Source of the DNA: Psychromonas sp. SA13A
GTDB taxonomy: Bacteria > Pseudomonadota > Gammaproteobacteria > Enterobacterales > Psychromonadaceae
Length of the DNA: 64,000 bases
Reading direction: 5' to 3'
NCBI RefSeq assembly: GCF_011378715.1
Contig: NZ_WTKU01000015.1
Location: 40,077-104,076, forward strand
Shown: one piece after another, positions 45,301 through 53,966 of the stretch
Position numbering within the stretch: the first letter of the stretch is position 1
Layout of the letters: every line of letters starts with the position of its first letter
Notes under the pieces: model-generated
The model's database searches: none
Told to the model about the DNA's origin: nothing
What the model saw: only the letters and a program-made list of their open reading frames with translations
Program-made: the position numbers and the translations under genes

Positions 45301-46953
45301 ATGTTGAAAAATATCCAACCTACACAAACCGCTGCTTGGTCAACCTTACAAAACTTATTTGATGATCATGCTGATATGCAAATATCTCAATTATTTGCTG
45401 AAAACCCAGAACGTTTTGAAACATTCTCTCGTCAATTTAATGAAGATTTTTTACTCGATTTCTCTAAAAATTTAATAACTGAAGAAATACTAGCGAGTTT
45501 GATTGATCTCGCTAAAGAAGTAGATTTAGCGTCGGCTATCAAAGCGCAGTTTTCTGGTGAAAAAATAAATATTACAGAAGGACGTGCAGTTTTACATACG
45601 GCATTACGTAACCGTAGTAATACGCCGGTGATGGTTGATGGCGAAGATGTGATGCCTAAAATCAACCAAGTGTTAGCTCAGATGAAAACATTCTGTGAAA
45701 AAGTGCATTCTGGTGAGTGGCTGGGTTATACCGGTAAACGTATTACAGATGTGGTGAATATCGGAATCGGTGGTTCTGATTTAGGTCCATTCATGGTTAC
45801 TGAAGCATTACGTCCTTATAAAGTAGAAGGTATTGAAACTCATTTTGTATCTAATGTTGATGGTACGCATATTGTTGAAACGTTAACAAAAGTAGATCCA
45901 GAAACGACGTTGTTTTTAATCGCATCTAAAACATTTACTACACAGGAAACTATGACCAATGCACATAGTGCGCGTGATTGGTTCTTAAACTTTGCGCAAG
46001 ATGAAGCATTTGTTGCTAAGCACTTTGCAGCGTTATCAACGAATGCGGATGCCGTAACTGAGTTTGGTATTGATACTGCAAATATGTTTGAGTTCTGGGA
46101 TTGGGTTGGCGGTCGTTACTCAATTTGGTCAGCGATTGGTTTATCGATTGCATTAACCATTGGCTTTGAAAATTACGAAGAGTTACTGGCTGGTGCTCAT
46201 GATATGGATAAGCATTTTGCCACTACAGAATTTGAACATAATATTCCTGTGTTATTAGCGGTAATTGGGATTTGGTATAATAACTTCTATGGCGCTGAGT
46301 CAGAAGCTATTCTTCCTTATGACCAATATATGCATCGTTTCCCTGCTTATTTCCAACAAGGAAATATGGAGTCTAACGGTAAATGTACAGACCGTAATGG
46401 TGACCCAGTTGATTACCAAACAGGTCCAATTATTTGGGGTGAACCTGGTACTAATGGTCAACATGCTTTCTATCAATTGATTCATCAAGGAACCAAATTA
46501 ATTCCTTGTGACTTTATTGCTCCTGCTGTAAGCCATAATCCGGCTGGTGATCACCATGCTAAATTATTATCTAACTTCTTTGCTCAAACTGAAGCATTAG
46601 CTTTTGGTAAAAGCAAAATGCAAGTGGAATCTGAGTTTACTACTGCGGGTAAATCTGCTGAAGAAGTGGCTGATTTAGTCCCTTATAAAGTGTTTGAAGG
46701 TAATAAACCAACTAACTCAATTCTAGTGAAAAAAATCACACCAAGTACACTTGGTCAATTAATTGCAATGTATGAGCAAAAGATTTTCACTCAAGGGGTT
46801 ATCTGGAATATCTTCACATTTGATCAATGGGGTGTTGAGTTAGGGAAACAACTAGCAGGACAAATTTTACCTGAGTTGAGTAATGACGATAATGTGAATA
46901 GCCACGACTGTTCAACCAATGGTTTAATTAATGCTTGGAAAGCTTGGAAATAA
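45301..46953 (+). CDS. pgi: glucose-6-phosphate isomerase Pgi
   Basis: Pgi interconverts glucose 6-phosphate and fructose 6-phosphate in glycolysis and gluconeogenesis. The 550-residue protein is full length. The sugar-phosphate loop [11 protein letters not shown] lies near 150-160 and [15 protein letters not shown] near 204-218. [20 protein letters not shown] and the [14 protein letters not shown] block with the catalytic histidine are both present. The second signature with the catalytic lysine is [15 protein letters not shown] near the C-terminus. GGGA precedes the ATG. The final codons (WKAWK) are duplicated past the stop codon. Confidence 0.96.
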   Translation: MLKNIQPTQTAAWSTLQNLFDDHADMQISQLFAENPERFETFSRQFNEDFLLDFSKNLITEEILASLIDLAKEVDLASAIKAQFSGEKINITEGRAVLHTALRNRSNTPVMVDGEDVMPKINQVLAQMKTFCEKVHSGEWLGYTGKRITDVVNIGIGGSDLGPFMVTEALRPYKVEGIETHFVSNVDGTHIVETLTKVDPETTLFLIASKTFTTQETMTNAHSARDWFLNFAQDEAFVAKHFAALSTNADAVTEFGIDTANMFEFWDWVGGRYSIWSAIGLSIALTIGFENYEELLAGAHDMDKHFATTEFEHNIPVLLAVIGIWYNNFYGAESEAILPYDQYMHRFPAYFQQGNMESNGKCTDRNGDPVDYQTGPIIWGEPGTNGQHAFYQLIHQGTKLIPCDFIAPAVSHNPAGDHHAKLLSNFFAQTEALAFGKSKMQVESEFTTAGKSAEEVADLVPYKVFEGNKPTNSILVKKITPSTLGQLIAMYEQKIFTQGVIWNIFTFDQWGVELGKQLAGQILPELSNDDNVNSHDCSTNGLINAWKAWK

Positions 46954-46970
46954 GAAAGCTTGGAAATAAA
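46942..46970. repeat. 16-bp micro-duplication across the pgi stop codon
   Basis: GCTTGGAAATAAGAAA starts at 46942 and is repeated from 46958 as GCTTGGAAATAAACAT. The pgi TAA is in the first copy and a second TAA, out of use, in the second. A shorter related GCTTGGAAA lies nine bases earlier, inside the last codons. Confidence 0.7.
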
Positions 46971-47012
46971 CATGAATAACTAATTTTTATTGTTAATTTT
47001 GAGCTGCTATGG

Positions 47013-47059
47013 GCGTCTTAATGTAATCGAAGTTATTGGTTATATTTAGGCGCTTTTTT
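47013..47059 (+). terminator. probable terminator after pgi
   Basis: GCGTCTTA pairs with TAGGCGC allowing one G-U pair, with a 26-nt loop that can form inner pairs. It is followed by TTTTTT. Confidence 0.55.
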
Positions 47060-47103
47060 GTTTTGCATGAGAGGCATTTTACTCCGCATTGATAAATCAC
47101 TAC

Positions 47104-47127
47104 TATAGCTGCAATTATAGCTGCAAT
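47104..47127. repeat. 12-bp perfect tandem duplication
   Basis: TATAGCTGCAAT occurs twice without change at 47104 and 47116, in the gap before the epimerase gene. Confidence 0.65.
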
Positions 47128-47199
47128 GTCTGAGCTAGTTGAATTAGTCATTCTAAAAAATAAAAAGAAAAATACAATGACCTACATTTAGGAGTTAAT

Positions 47200-48204
47200 A
47201 TGAAATATCTTGTAACGGGTGCCGCTGGTTTTATTGGTAGTGTAGTAGTGGAACGTTTAACAGCAGCAGGGCATCAAGTCATTGGTATTGATAATATTAA
47301 TGATTATTACGATATCGCATTAAAAGAAGCGAGATTACAACGTATTGAGCATGAACTGTTTGAGTTTATTAAATTAGACCTCGCTGACCGTGACGGCATT
47401 AAAGCTATATTTGCACAGCAGCAATTTGATCGAGTCATACATCTAGGTGCACAAGCAGGCGTTCGCTACTCTATCGAAAATCCACTTGCTTACGCTGATA
47501 GTAATCTAGTAGGCCATGTAAATATTCTTGAAGGTTGTCGTCAGAATCAAGTTGGGCATTTAATTTATGCTTCTTCAAGTTCTGTTTATGGTCTCAATGC
47601 TAAAGTTCCTTTCTCCACTAACGATTCGGTCGACCATCCCATTTCTCTTTATGCAGCCACTAAAAAATCTAATGAGTTAATGGCACATACATACTCTCAT
47701 CTTTACGATATTCCTACGACAGGCTTACGTTTCTTTACTGTTTATGGTCCTTGGGGACGTCCTGATATGGCACCGTTCATCTTCACTAAAAAGATTCTGG
47801 AAGGTGAAACAATCGATATCAATAACAATGGCGATATGTGGCGTGATTTCACTTATATCGATGACATTGTAGAAGGTGTTATTCGTATTGCAGACGTTGA
47901 ACCTGTCAAAAACCCAGATTGGACCGTTGAAGCCGGAAGCCCTGCAACGAGCTCAGCACCTTATGCTGTTTACAATATTGGCCACGGCTCTCCGATTAGT
48001 TTGATGAACTTTGTGCAAGCGATTGAAAGTGAATTAGGTATTGAAGCGAAGAAAAACTTTCGAGAAATGCAAGCTGGTGATGTCTATCAAACCTATGCAG
48101 ATACCAGTGACTTATTTAAGGCTATCGGTTATACGCCGGCGGTTACTGTTAAAGAAGGTGTTGCTGAATTTGTTAAATGGTATAAAGAATTTTACCAAAA
48201 GTAA
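47200..48204 (+). CDS. NAD-dependent UDP-glucuronate 4-epimerase-like protein
   Basis: This 334-residue extended short-chain dehydrogenase is expected to convert UDP-glucuronate to UDP-galacturonate for surface polysaccharide. The NAD loop is GAAGFIG (7-13) and the catalytic YAATK (about 150-154) follows SSSSVYG. FFTVYGPWGRPDMAPFIFTKKILEG and FTYIDDIVEGV are hallmark stretches of UDP-GlcA 4-epimerases. A glycine-type start loop and an AGGAG ribosome-binding site five bases upstream support the ATG. It stands between pgi and the LPS locus, with its own terminator. Confidence 0.88.
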   Translation: MKYLVTGAAGFIGSVVVERLTAAGHQVIGIDNINDYYDIALKEARLQRIEHELFEFIKLDLADRDGIKAIFAQQQFDRVIHLGAQAGVRYSIENPLAYADSNLVGHVNILEGCRQNQVGHLIYASSSSVYGLNAKVPFSTNDSVDHPISLYAATKKSNELMAHTYSHLYDIPTTGLRFFTVYGPWGRPDMAPFIFTKKILEGETIDINNNGDMWRDFTYIDDIVEGVIRIADVEPVKNPDWTVEAGSPATSSAPYAVYNIGHGSPISLMNFVQAIESELGIEAKKNFREMQAGDVYQTYADTSDLFKAIGYTPAVTVKEGVAEFVKWYKEFYQK

Positions 48205-48247
48205 CTTTACAATCCTCCCATAAGCTTGGCTAAAATGGTTAAGTGTT

Positions 48248-48273
48248 AGGGCTAATTGTATTAGCCCTTTTTT
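48248..48273 (+). terminator. intrinsic terminator after the epimerase gene
   Basis: AGGGCTAA pairs with TTAGCCCT around a 5-nt loop and is followed by TTTTT. Confidence 0.88.
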
Positions 48274-48290
48274 ATTGCTTAAGCATAAAT

Positions 48291-48341
48291 GCTAAATTGA
48301 CATCAGTGCTAAATTGACATCAGTGCTAAATTGATATTAGT
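48291..48341. repeat. 17-bp tandem repeat, three copies
   Basis: GCTAAATTGACATCAGT occurs twice exactly (48291, 48308) and once as GCTAAATTGATATTAGT (48325). The array lies between the epimerase terminator and the end of the convergent GT9 gene. Confidence 0.85.
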
Positions 48342-48363
48342 GTAGAAGAGCAGTTTGACTGCG

Positions 48364-49413
48364 TTAAATTAGCGAGTCGGTTGATTTATTAAACTGCTCT
48401 ATCACTTGACCTGTACTTATATCCTGCATAATATGATCACCCTTAGCGCGCGCACTCCAAGGTAGGTCTTGCAAAGGTTTTTTATGTTGTTCTTGTACAT
48501 GTTTTTCATAAACGCTAACAACACTATCTTTACTTAGGTAAGGGCCTGTTCGTTTAGGATTACTATGACCATATAAACCTATCACTCGTGTTCCTTGTGT
48601 TGTTGCTATATGGGCAGGACCAGAGTCTGGGGCTAATACCAGTGAAGCTTCTTTTAATACGGCGGTTAATTGTTTTAACGATGTTTTACCAATTAGATTA
48701 ATGACCGGCTGATGCATTTTTCTCTCTATAGCTTCACCGAGTTTTTGTTCTCTTGGGGTCGGTGAACCACATAACACCACTGCAAAACCTGTTTTAGCTG
48801 CATAGTCCGCGACCATAGCATAGCGAGGAATCAACCAGTTTCGTTCGTCTTTACTGGCAGCGGGGCTGATCACAAACAAAGGTCGGTTTAAATGACTAAC
48901 TTGATTTGCAAATTCAATATCTGCATCACTAAGTGGAATATTCCAAGTCGGTGTTGTTTTATCAATACCTAGAAAGTAGGCAAACTCAAAAAAGCTATCT
49001 AACACATGTTGTGAGGCCGTATCTGGGATCTTTTTATTGGTAAATAACCATTGCCCTTCTTTAGCGCGTTTACGGTTAAATCCTACTTTGTATTTAGCTT
49101 TAATACCCAGTGTTAGTGCACTCGCTCGTAGTGCTAATTGCATATGCAATAAGGCATCAAATTTTCTGCCAGACAGTTGCTTCCAAATTGCCTTCATTCC
49201 CGAGAAGCCAGTTTTTTTATCGAAAACGATCACCTCTACATCGGGTAAGTCATGCAACAATTGCGCTTCAATTTTACCCATGATCCACGTTATCTTAGTG
49301 GTCGGCCATTGTTTTTGAATTGCTTGCACCATCGCGACTGCATGGCATACATCACCAATAGCTGAGAGGCGCAGTAGACAGATAGATTTTGGTGCAGTTG
49401 TAAATAGAGGCAT
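48364..49413 (-). CDS. GT9 heptosyltransferase (OpsX/WaaC-like)
   Basis: This is a family 9 glycosyltransferase that transfers heptose from ADP-heptose to the Kdo of the LPS inner core. It has 349 residues. The N-terminal domain opens with ICLLRLSAIGDVCHAVAMVQAIQ (about 11-33). The C-terminal domain holds VISPAASKDERNWL, CGSPTPREQ, NLIGKTSLKQLTAVLK and the nucleotide-sugar site LVLAPDSGPAHIATTQGTRVIGLYG. The overall pattern is closest to the OpsX-type heptosyltransferase I. It is divergent from kdkA with only 37 bp between start codons, which supports a role on the same Kdo acceptor. Confidence 0.85.
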   Translation of the reverse strand: MPLFTTAPKSICLLRLSAIGDVCHAVAMVQAIQKQWPTTKITWIMGKIEAQLLHDLPDVEVIVFDKKTGFSGMKAIWKQLSGRKFDALLHMQLALRASALTLGIKAKYKVGFNRKRAKEGQWLFTNKKIPDTASQHVLDSFFEFAYFLGIDKTTPTWNIPLSDADIEFANQVSHLNRPLFVISPAASKDERNWLIPRYAMVADYAAKTGFAVVLCGSPTPREQKLGEAIERKMHQPVINLIGKTSLKQLTAVLKEASLVLAPDSGPAHIATTQGTRVIGLYGHSNPKRTGPYLSKDSVVSVYEKHVQEQHKKPLQDLPWSARAKGDHIMQDISTGQVIEQFNKSTDSLI

Positions 49414-49450
49414 GTTAATATCTTATCTTTAAAGTAAATGGATTAGAGTC

Positions 49451-50158
49451 ATGTTGAAAACAGTTGAGCAAAATAAACACTATATAATATTCGATGATAG
49501 CTTAATTAGCGATGATATTGAACGTTGTTTTGATGCTCAATTCTGGCTTGAACAAGATAAAGTAGTCGGCTCTGCGACGGGGCGAGGTACAACATGGTTT
49601 GTTCAATTGGCAAAAATGCAAGCTGCGCTACGTCATTATCGACGAGGTGGCTTATTTGGCAAGATAATATCAGACCATTATTTATTTAATGGTTGGCAAA
49701 AAACACGCTCAGTGGCTGAATTTCATTTGTTACAAACCTTAAAGCAACATGATGTAAATGTGCCTAAACCCATTGCGGCGCGAGTGATTAAAAGAAATTT
49801 TTGTTATCAGGCGGATCTGCTGTCAGAAAAAATACCAAATGCACAGGATTTAGTGGCGGTGTTACAGCAACGTCCATTAACTGAAACGGAATATAGCGCG
49901 ATTGCGATACAAATAAAAAAAATGCATCAAGCTCAGGTAAATCATACGGACTTAAACATTCATAATATTCTTTTAGATAATGATGGGAAAGCTTGGATCA
50001 TTGATTTTGATAAATGTTATCAGCAACAGGGAGAGGCTTGGAAAGAAGCAAACCTTCAACGCTTATTAAGATCCTTTAATAAAGAGCTTAATAAACGCCA
50101 GATAAAATGGACTCAGAATGATTGGCAGTGCTTATTTAACGCTTATCAACATGCTTAG
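49451..50158 (+). CDS. kdkA: 3-deoxy-D-manno-octulosonate kinase KdkA
   Basis: KdkA phosphorylates the 4-position of the single Kdo residue in lipid A-Kdo, typical of bacteria with one Kdo in the inner core. It has 235 residues. The family-specific YRRGGLFGKIISDHYLFNGWQKTRS lies near 63-87. The kinase loop is HTDLNIHNILL (about 166-176) and the metal-binding DFDKC follows in AWIIDFDKCYQQ. Its neighbours GT9 and waaA act on the same molecule. The ribosome-binding site is modest (GGAT/GAG upstream). Confidence 0.92.
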   Translation: MLKTVEQNKHYIIFDDSLISDDIERCFDAQFWLEQDKVVGSATGRGTTWFVQLAKMQAALRHYRRGGLFGKIISDHYLFNGWQKTRSVAEFHLLQTLKQHDVNVPKPIAARVIKRNFCYQADLLSEKIPNAQDLVAVLQQRPLTETEYSAIAIQIKKMHQAQVNHTDLNIHNILLDNDGKAWIIDFDKCYQQQGEAWKEANLQRLLRSFNKELNKRQIKWTQNDWQCLFNAYQHA

Positions 50159-50165
50159 TTTATTT

Positions 50166-50255
50166 AGTTTGCACCGCGTCTTTAGTTTGCATTGCGCTTT
50201 TAGTTTACCTCGCGCCTTTGGTTTTCATTTTGTCGATAGTTTGAATCTTATCGGT
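50166..50255. repeat. 18-bp degenerate tandem repeat, five units, between kdkA and waaA
   Basis: Units starting with AGTTT (one GGTTT) begin at 50166, 50184, 50202, 50220 and 50238. The first three share AGTTT-CNNCGCG-CTTT-like sequence and the last two are more divergent. The array fills the whole gap between the convergent stop codons and ends exactly where waaA ends. Confidence 0.7.
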
Positions 50256-51512
50256 TTACATCTTATCAATAGTTTTCTGCAATGCCCCTTGATTCTGCTG
50301 TACAAAACTAAACGCTATCTCGCCTTGTTCAAGGCGCATTTTTTTATTATCAAATAATTGCATTAAAGAATGTGTTATTTCACTACTATCATTGCAGACC
50401 GTACAAGCGCCAAGCTCGACTAACTGCTCGGTTATTTGCTTAAAGTTAAAATAACTTGGACCAGTTAAAATTGGCTTTTTAAGTGCTGCGGGCTCTAACA
50501 AGTTATGTCCACCCACTTTATCCCCAATTAAACTACCGGCGATAAAACAAACATCAGCGGCTCCTAATAAAACCATCATTTCGCCCATTGAGTCACCTAA
50601 ATAGACCTGAGTATTCTCAGTAATTGCTTGTTGACTACTGCGAGTGGTCACTGATAAACCAGTTTGCTCTGCCAATATTTGCACCGATAAAAAGCGCTCC
50701 GGATGACGAGGGACTAGGATTAATAATGCGTTAGGTTTCTTCGATAATAGCTGTTGGTGAGCTTTTATAAGTTGTTCATCTTCACCTTTATGCGTACTGG
50801 CGGCAATCCATATAGGTCTGTCTTGTCCTAGCGAATGACGCAATAATGAAGCTTGTGTTAGCTGTTCGTTATTCACCTTAATATCAAACTTAATTGAACC
50901 TGTAACACTGACTTGCTCTGTTTTTAATCCCAAGTTCATAAAACGCTGTGCATCTTGTTTTGTCTGCGCCAAAATATAATTAATATTTTTAAGCAATAAA
51001 CTGAAAACAAAGGGGAATTTTTTATAGCGAGCTTCAGAGCGTGCAGAAAGACGAGCATTAATAATAGTGACGGGAATGTTATTTACTTGGCAGCAGTGTA
51101 AGGTATTAGGCCACAGTTCTGTTTCCATAATAAACAGCGCTTGCGGTTGAATAGCGCTAATAAATCCATTAACTGCAAATGAAAAGTCGACAGGCGTATA
51201 ACGGTGTTCAACTAAACCTCCAAGTTTTTCTGCTTCTGCAGCACCTGTGCTGGTGGTGGTAGTAATGATAATTGATACTGTAGGATTTAGTTTTTTGAAT
51301 GTTTTGATTAAAGGTGTAACGGCTAATACCTCTCCAACAGAAACCGCATGGATCCAGATCGGCGCATTTATCGCATGCTGTAACTGAGGTGTAAACCCGA
51401 AGTGCTCCTTCCAACGTACACCAAACTTAGGCTTGTTAGGCTTTGATTTATAGAGAGAGTAAAAGAAAAAAGGTGACACTAATATAAGCAGTAATGTATA
51501 TAATATTCGCAT
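50256..51512 (-). CDS. waaA: Kdo transferase WaaA (KdtA)
   Basis: WaaA attaches Kdo from CMP-Kdo to lipid IVA on the inner face of the cytoplasmic membrane. It has 418 residues. The N-terminal membrane anchor (LYTLLLILVSPFFFYSLY) is followed by the GT30 domain, with FGVRWKEHFGF, PIWIHAVSVGEVLA, TTTTSTGAAEAE, METELWPNTL and NARLSARS. The donor side has AASTHKGEDEQL, LVPRHPERF, DSMGEM and GGHNLLEPAALKKPILTGP. The C-terminus (about 10 residues) abuts the 18-bp array. With kdkA next door, a mono-Kdo core is likely. Confidence 0.94.
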   Translation of the reverse strand: MRILYTLLLILVSPFFFYSLYKSKPNKPKFGVRWKEHFGFTPQLQHAINAPIWIHAVSVGEVLAVTPLIKTFKKLNPTVSIIITTTTSTGAAEAEKLGGLVEHRYTPVDFSFAVNGFISAIQPQALFIMETELWPNTLHCCQVNNIPVTIINARLSARSEARYKKFPFVFSLLLKNINYILAQTKQDAQRFMNLGLKTEQVSVTGSIKFDIKVNNEQLTQASLLRHSLGQDRPIWIAASTHKGEDEQLIKAHQQLLSKKPNALLILVPRHPERFLSVQILAEQTGLSVTTRSSQQAITENTQVYLGDSMGEMMVLLGAADVCFIAGSLIGDKVGGHNLLEPAALKKPILTGPSYFNFKQITEQLVELGACTVCNDSSEITHSLMQLFDNKKMRLEQGEIAFSFVQQNQGALQKTIDKM

Positions 51513-51600
51513 GTGGTATCAGTTAGTTTGCTATCTAAATATTTATATAGTTTACACTAATTTTATTTTTAGATAGAAATATACTTTAAAAGGCTAAATT

Positions 51601-52641
51601 ATGAAGAATTCAGATATACCTATTAAATATAAGTTTTTGTTTTATGTAGAGCAAAACTATTCATTTGATATCTTACGACCTCTTCAAGCAGAAGCTTTAG
51701 AAAAAGGCCATCAAGTTTGTTGGTTATTAATAGGGAAAGATGTAAACCCTTCTTTTCTTAATGTTGACGAAGTTCAAATTAAGACGTTTGATTTAGCTAT
51801 TAAGTATCAGCCAGATGCGGTTTTTGTTCCTGGCGATAGAGTGCCTCGCTTTATTCCTGGACTTAAAGTTGAAGTGTTCCATGGACTAAATGAAAGTAAA
51901 CGAGGCAACGTTTATCCTGAAAGGGGGTTATTCGATTTGTATTGCACTGAAGGTCCTGAAAGAACTTCTTCATTGACTAAAGAATCAATAAAAAAAGGGT
52001 ACTTTAATGTTGTTGAAACAGGTTGGATTAAATTAGACAGTCTTTTAAATTATCAATCATCAAAACAATATGAACGTCCCCAAATATTATTTTCATCTAC
52101 TTTTAGCCCATCACTTTCATGTGCAGAATTAGCTTACGAGGAAATTAGGCGATTAAGTAAAAATTCAAAATGGCAGTGGCTAGTAACATTACACCCCAAA
52201 ATGTCGTCAGCGACAGTAGAAAAATATAAAAAATTAGAAAATGAGAATTTAATGTTTATGGACAACAATAAAGTGATTAAATGCATGCACCGAGCAGATG
52301 TCATGGTGTGTGATAATTCTTCAATTTTTCAAGAGTTCTTATTGTTAAATAAACCTGTCGTAACAATAAATAATCGTCAACCTTTAGCTTCTTTTATTAA
52401 TATAAATAATCCTAAAAACTTAGAGTCAGCTATTTTAGATGCATTAAATGCTTCACCTGAACTGTTACAGTCCATTAAAGAGTACGGTCCTTCTGTTACT
52501 CCTTTTTTAGATGGGCGGTCATCTCTAAGGGTATTGAATGCTGTGGATCATATGTTAAAAAGTAATTGGATGGATAAAAAACCGATGAATCTTTTAAGGA
52601 ATATTAAAATTCGCAAACAGCTAAAGTATTGGAAGTTTTAA
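51601..52641 (+). CDS. CDP-glycerol glycerophosphotransferase family protein
   Basis: This 346-residue protein resembles the C-terminal catalytic part of TagB/TagF-type glycerophosphotransferases. The stretches that support this are EVFHGLNESKRGN (the H-G motif, about 95-107), YCTEGPERTSSL, VVETGWIKLDSLL, a TLHPKM loop (about 197-202) and CMHRADVMVCDNSSIFQEFLLLNKPVVTI (about 227-255). These enzymes transfer glycerol phosphate or other polyol phosphates from CDP carriers. In an LPS locus it would add a phospho-substituent to the core or to a repeat unit. AAAGG lies 8 nt before the ATG. It precedes the GT2 gene in the same direction. Confidence 0.78.
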   Translation: MKNSDIPIKYKFLFYVEQNYSFDILRPLQAEALEKGHQVCWLLIGKDVNPSFLNVDEVQIKTFDLAIKYQPDAVFVPGDRVPRFIPGLKVEVFHGLNESKRGNVYPERGLFDLYCTEGPERTSSLTKESIKKGYFNVVETGWIKLDSLLNYQSSKQYERPQILFSSTFSPSLSCAELAYEEIRRLSKNSKWQWLVTLHPKMSSATVEKYKKLENENLMFMDNNKVIKCMHRADVMVCDNSSIFQEFLLLNKPVVTINNRQPLASFININNPKNLESAILDALNASPELLQSIKEYGPSVTPFLDGRSSLRVLNAVDHMLKSNWMDKKPMNLLRNIKIRKQLKYWKF

Positions 52642-52790
52642 ATAGAATTTTATGAATTATTGAAGTTCAATACTTTAAAGTATTGTAATCAAATTTAACT
52701 TAGTTGGTGTTTATATATTGGATTATGTAACCCTGTTTTGTGTATTTTTTAAATATACCAGCTAAAAACTTTAGTTAAAAAGGAAAAACA

Positions 52791-53558
52791 ATGAAGAAGA
52801 ATACATTATCAGTAATTTTAATTACTAAAAATGAAGGAGATCGTGTTGAGCGTTGTTTGAAATCGGTATCAGAACTTGCCGATGAGATTATTGTTTTAGA
52901 TAGTGGTTCGACCGACTCAACTGTTTCAATATGTGAAAACTATACAAATCATGTGTTCGTGACTGATTGGCCTGGATTTGGAAAACAAAAGCAGCGCGCC
53001 TTAGATAAAGCAACATGTGAATGGGTCTTATCTATTGATGCAGATGAAGCACTTGATACAAAAATGCAAAATGCACTTAAGAAATTATTATCACAAAGTG
53101 TGATAGAACAAGATGCATTCAAACTTCCCTGGGGAGTTACCATATATGGGAAAACATTAAAATATGGGCGTAGCGCTAGAGCAGTTTTACGCTTGTTTAA
53201 ACGGGATGGTGCATACTTTACACTCGATGAAGTACATGAAACTATTGTTCCATCAGGAAAAAAATACGGCGTATTAAATGGATTGTTATTACATTATACA
53301 CATAGAGACTATAAACATGGTTTAGATAAAGCATGTGACTATGCTTGGTTGGGGTCTCAAAAGTATTTTCGTAAAAATAAAAAGTCTAATGGCTTATTTT
53401 TCGCTCTTTTGAGAGCTACTTGGACTTTCTTTTTAATCTATGTAATACGTCGTGGATTTTTAGATGGTAGCATTGGTTTTATTATGGCGATGACTTATGC
53501 TCAAGTAAATTTCAATAAATATGTTGGATTATGGTTATTAGAAAATAATCGCAGTTGA
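52791..53558 (+). CDS. GT2 LPS core glycosyltransferase, WaaE/LgtF-like
   Basis: This 255-residue family 2 glycosyltransferase begins LSVILITKNEGDRVERCLKSVSELADEIIVLDSGSTDSTVSI. It has the DxD-like EWVLSIDADEAL (about 80-91) and WPGFGKQKQRALDKA. That set is characteristic of the WaaE/KdtX/LgtF group, which adds beta-glucose to inner-core heptose I. The C-terminus has an amphipathic or hydrophobic helix (LFFALLRATWTFFLIYVI) for membrane association. AAGGA stands about 6 nt before the ATG. Acceptor identity is inferred from family and context. Confidence 0.88.
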   Translation: MKKNTLSVILITKNEGDRVERCLKSVSELADEIIVLDSGSTDSTVSICENYTNHVFVTDWPGFGKQKQRALDKATCEWVLSIDADEALDTKMQNALKKLLSQSVIEQDAFKLPWGVTIYGKTLKYGRSARAVLRLFKRDGAYFTLDEVHETIVPSGKKYGVLNGLLLHYTHRDYKHGLDKACDYAWLGSQKYFRKNKKSNGLFFALLRATWTFFLIYVIRRGFLDGSIGFIMAMTYAQVNFNKYVGLWLLENNRS

Positions 53559-53594
53559 ACTTACCTTTTTAATCCAGAAAGTGGATATGTCTTA

Positions 53595-53966
53595 ATGAAA
53601 AAACTTATTGTCGATTTAGATGGCACTATTACTAAAGCAGATACAAATGACTACATTAATGTTTCACCTAATTTAGCGGTTATTAAACAGCTTCGTCATT
53701 ATAAGGAATTAGGTTATAGCATAACTATTCATACCGCTCGAAACATGCGTACCTATAAAGGTAATGTAGGAAAGATTAATATATTTACCTTACCTATTAT
53801 TACTGCTTGGTTAGAAAAACACCAAGTACCATTCGATGAAATATTAGTTGGTAAGCCTTGGTGTGGACATGATGGGTTTTATATCGATGATCGTGCTATT
53901 CGTCCATCTGAATTTTCTGCTTTAAGCATTGATGAAATAGAAGAGCTATTGGCTAAGGAAAAGTAA
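53595..53966 (+). CDS. small HAD-superfamily phosphatase of a polysaccharide cassette
   Basis: This is a minimal HAD hydrolase of 123 residues. The nucleophile motif is VDLDGTIT (D7, D9), motif II is in ITIHTARNMRTYKGNVGKINI, the lysine is in VGKPWCGHDG and motif IV is YIDDRAIRP. It has no cap domain, which points to a small phosphorylated sugar or polyol as substrate. Similar proteins sit in capsule gene clusters. Its stop codon overlaps the start of the next gene (TAATG), so it is produced together with the kinase fusion. Confidence 0.82.
   Translation: MKKLIVDLDGTITKADTNDYINVSPNLAVIKQLRHYKELGYSITIHTARNMRTYKGNVGKINIFTLPIITAWLEKHQVPFDEILVGKPWCGHDGFYIDDRAIRPSEFSALSIDEIEELLAKEK

Noticed and set aside
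50118..50357. 79-codon frame overlapping the ends of kdkA and waaA
   Set aside because: Its hexapeptide-like pattern comes from the 18-bp array (a multiple of three). It overlaps waaA on the opposite strand and has no ribosome-binding site.
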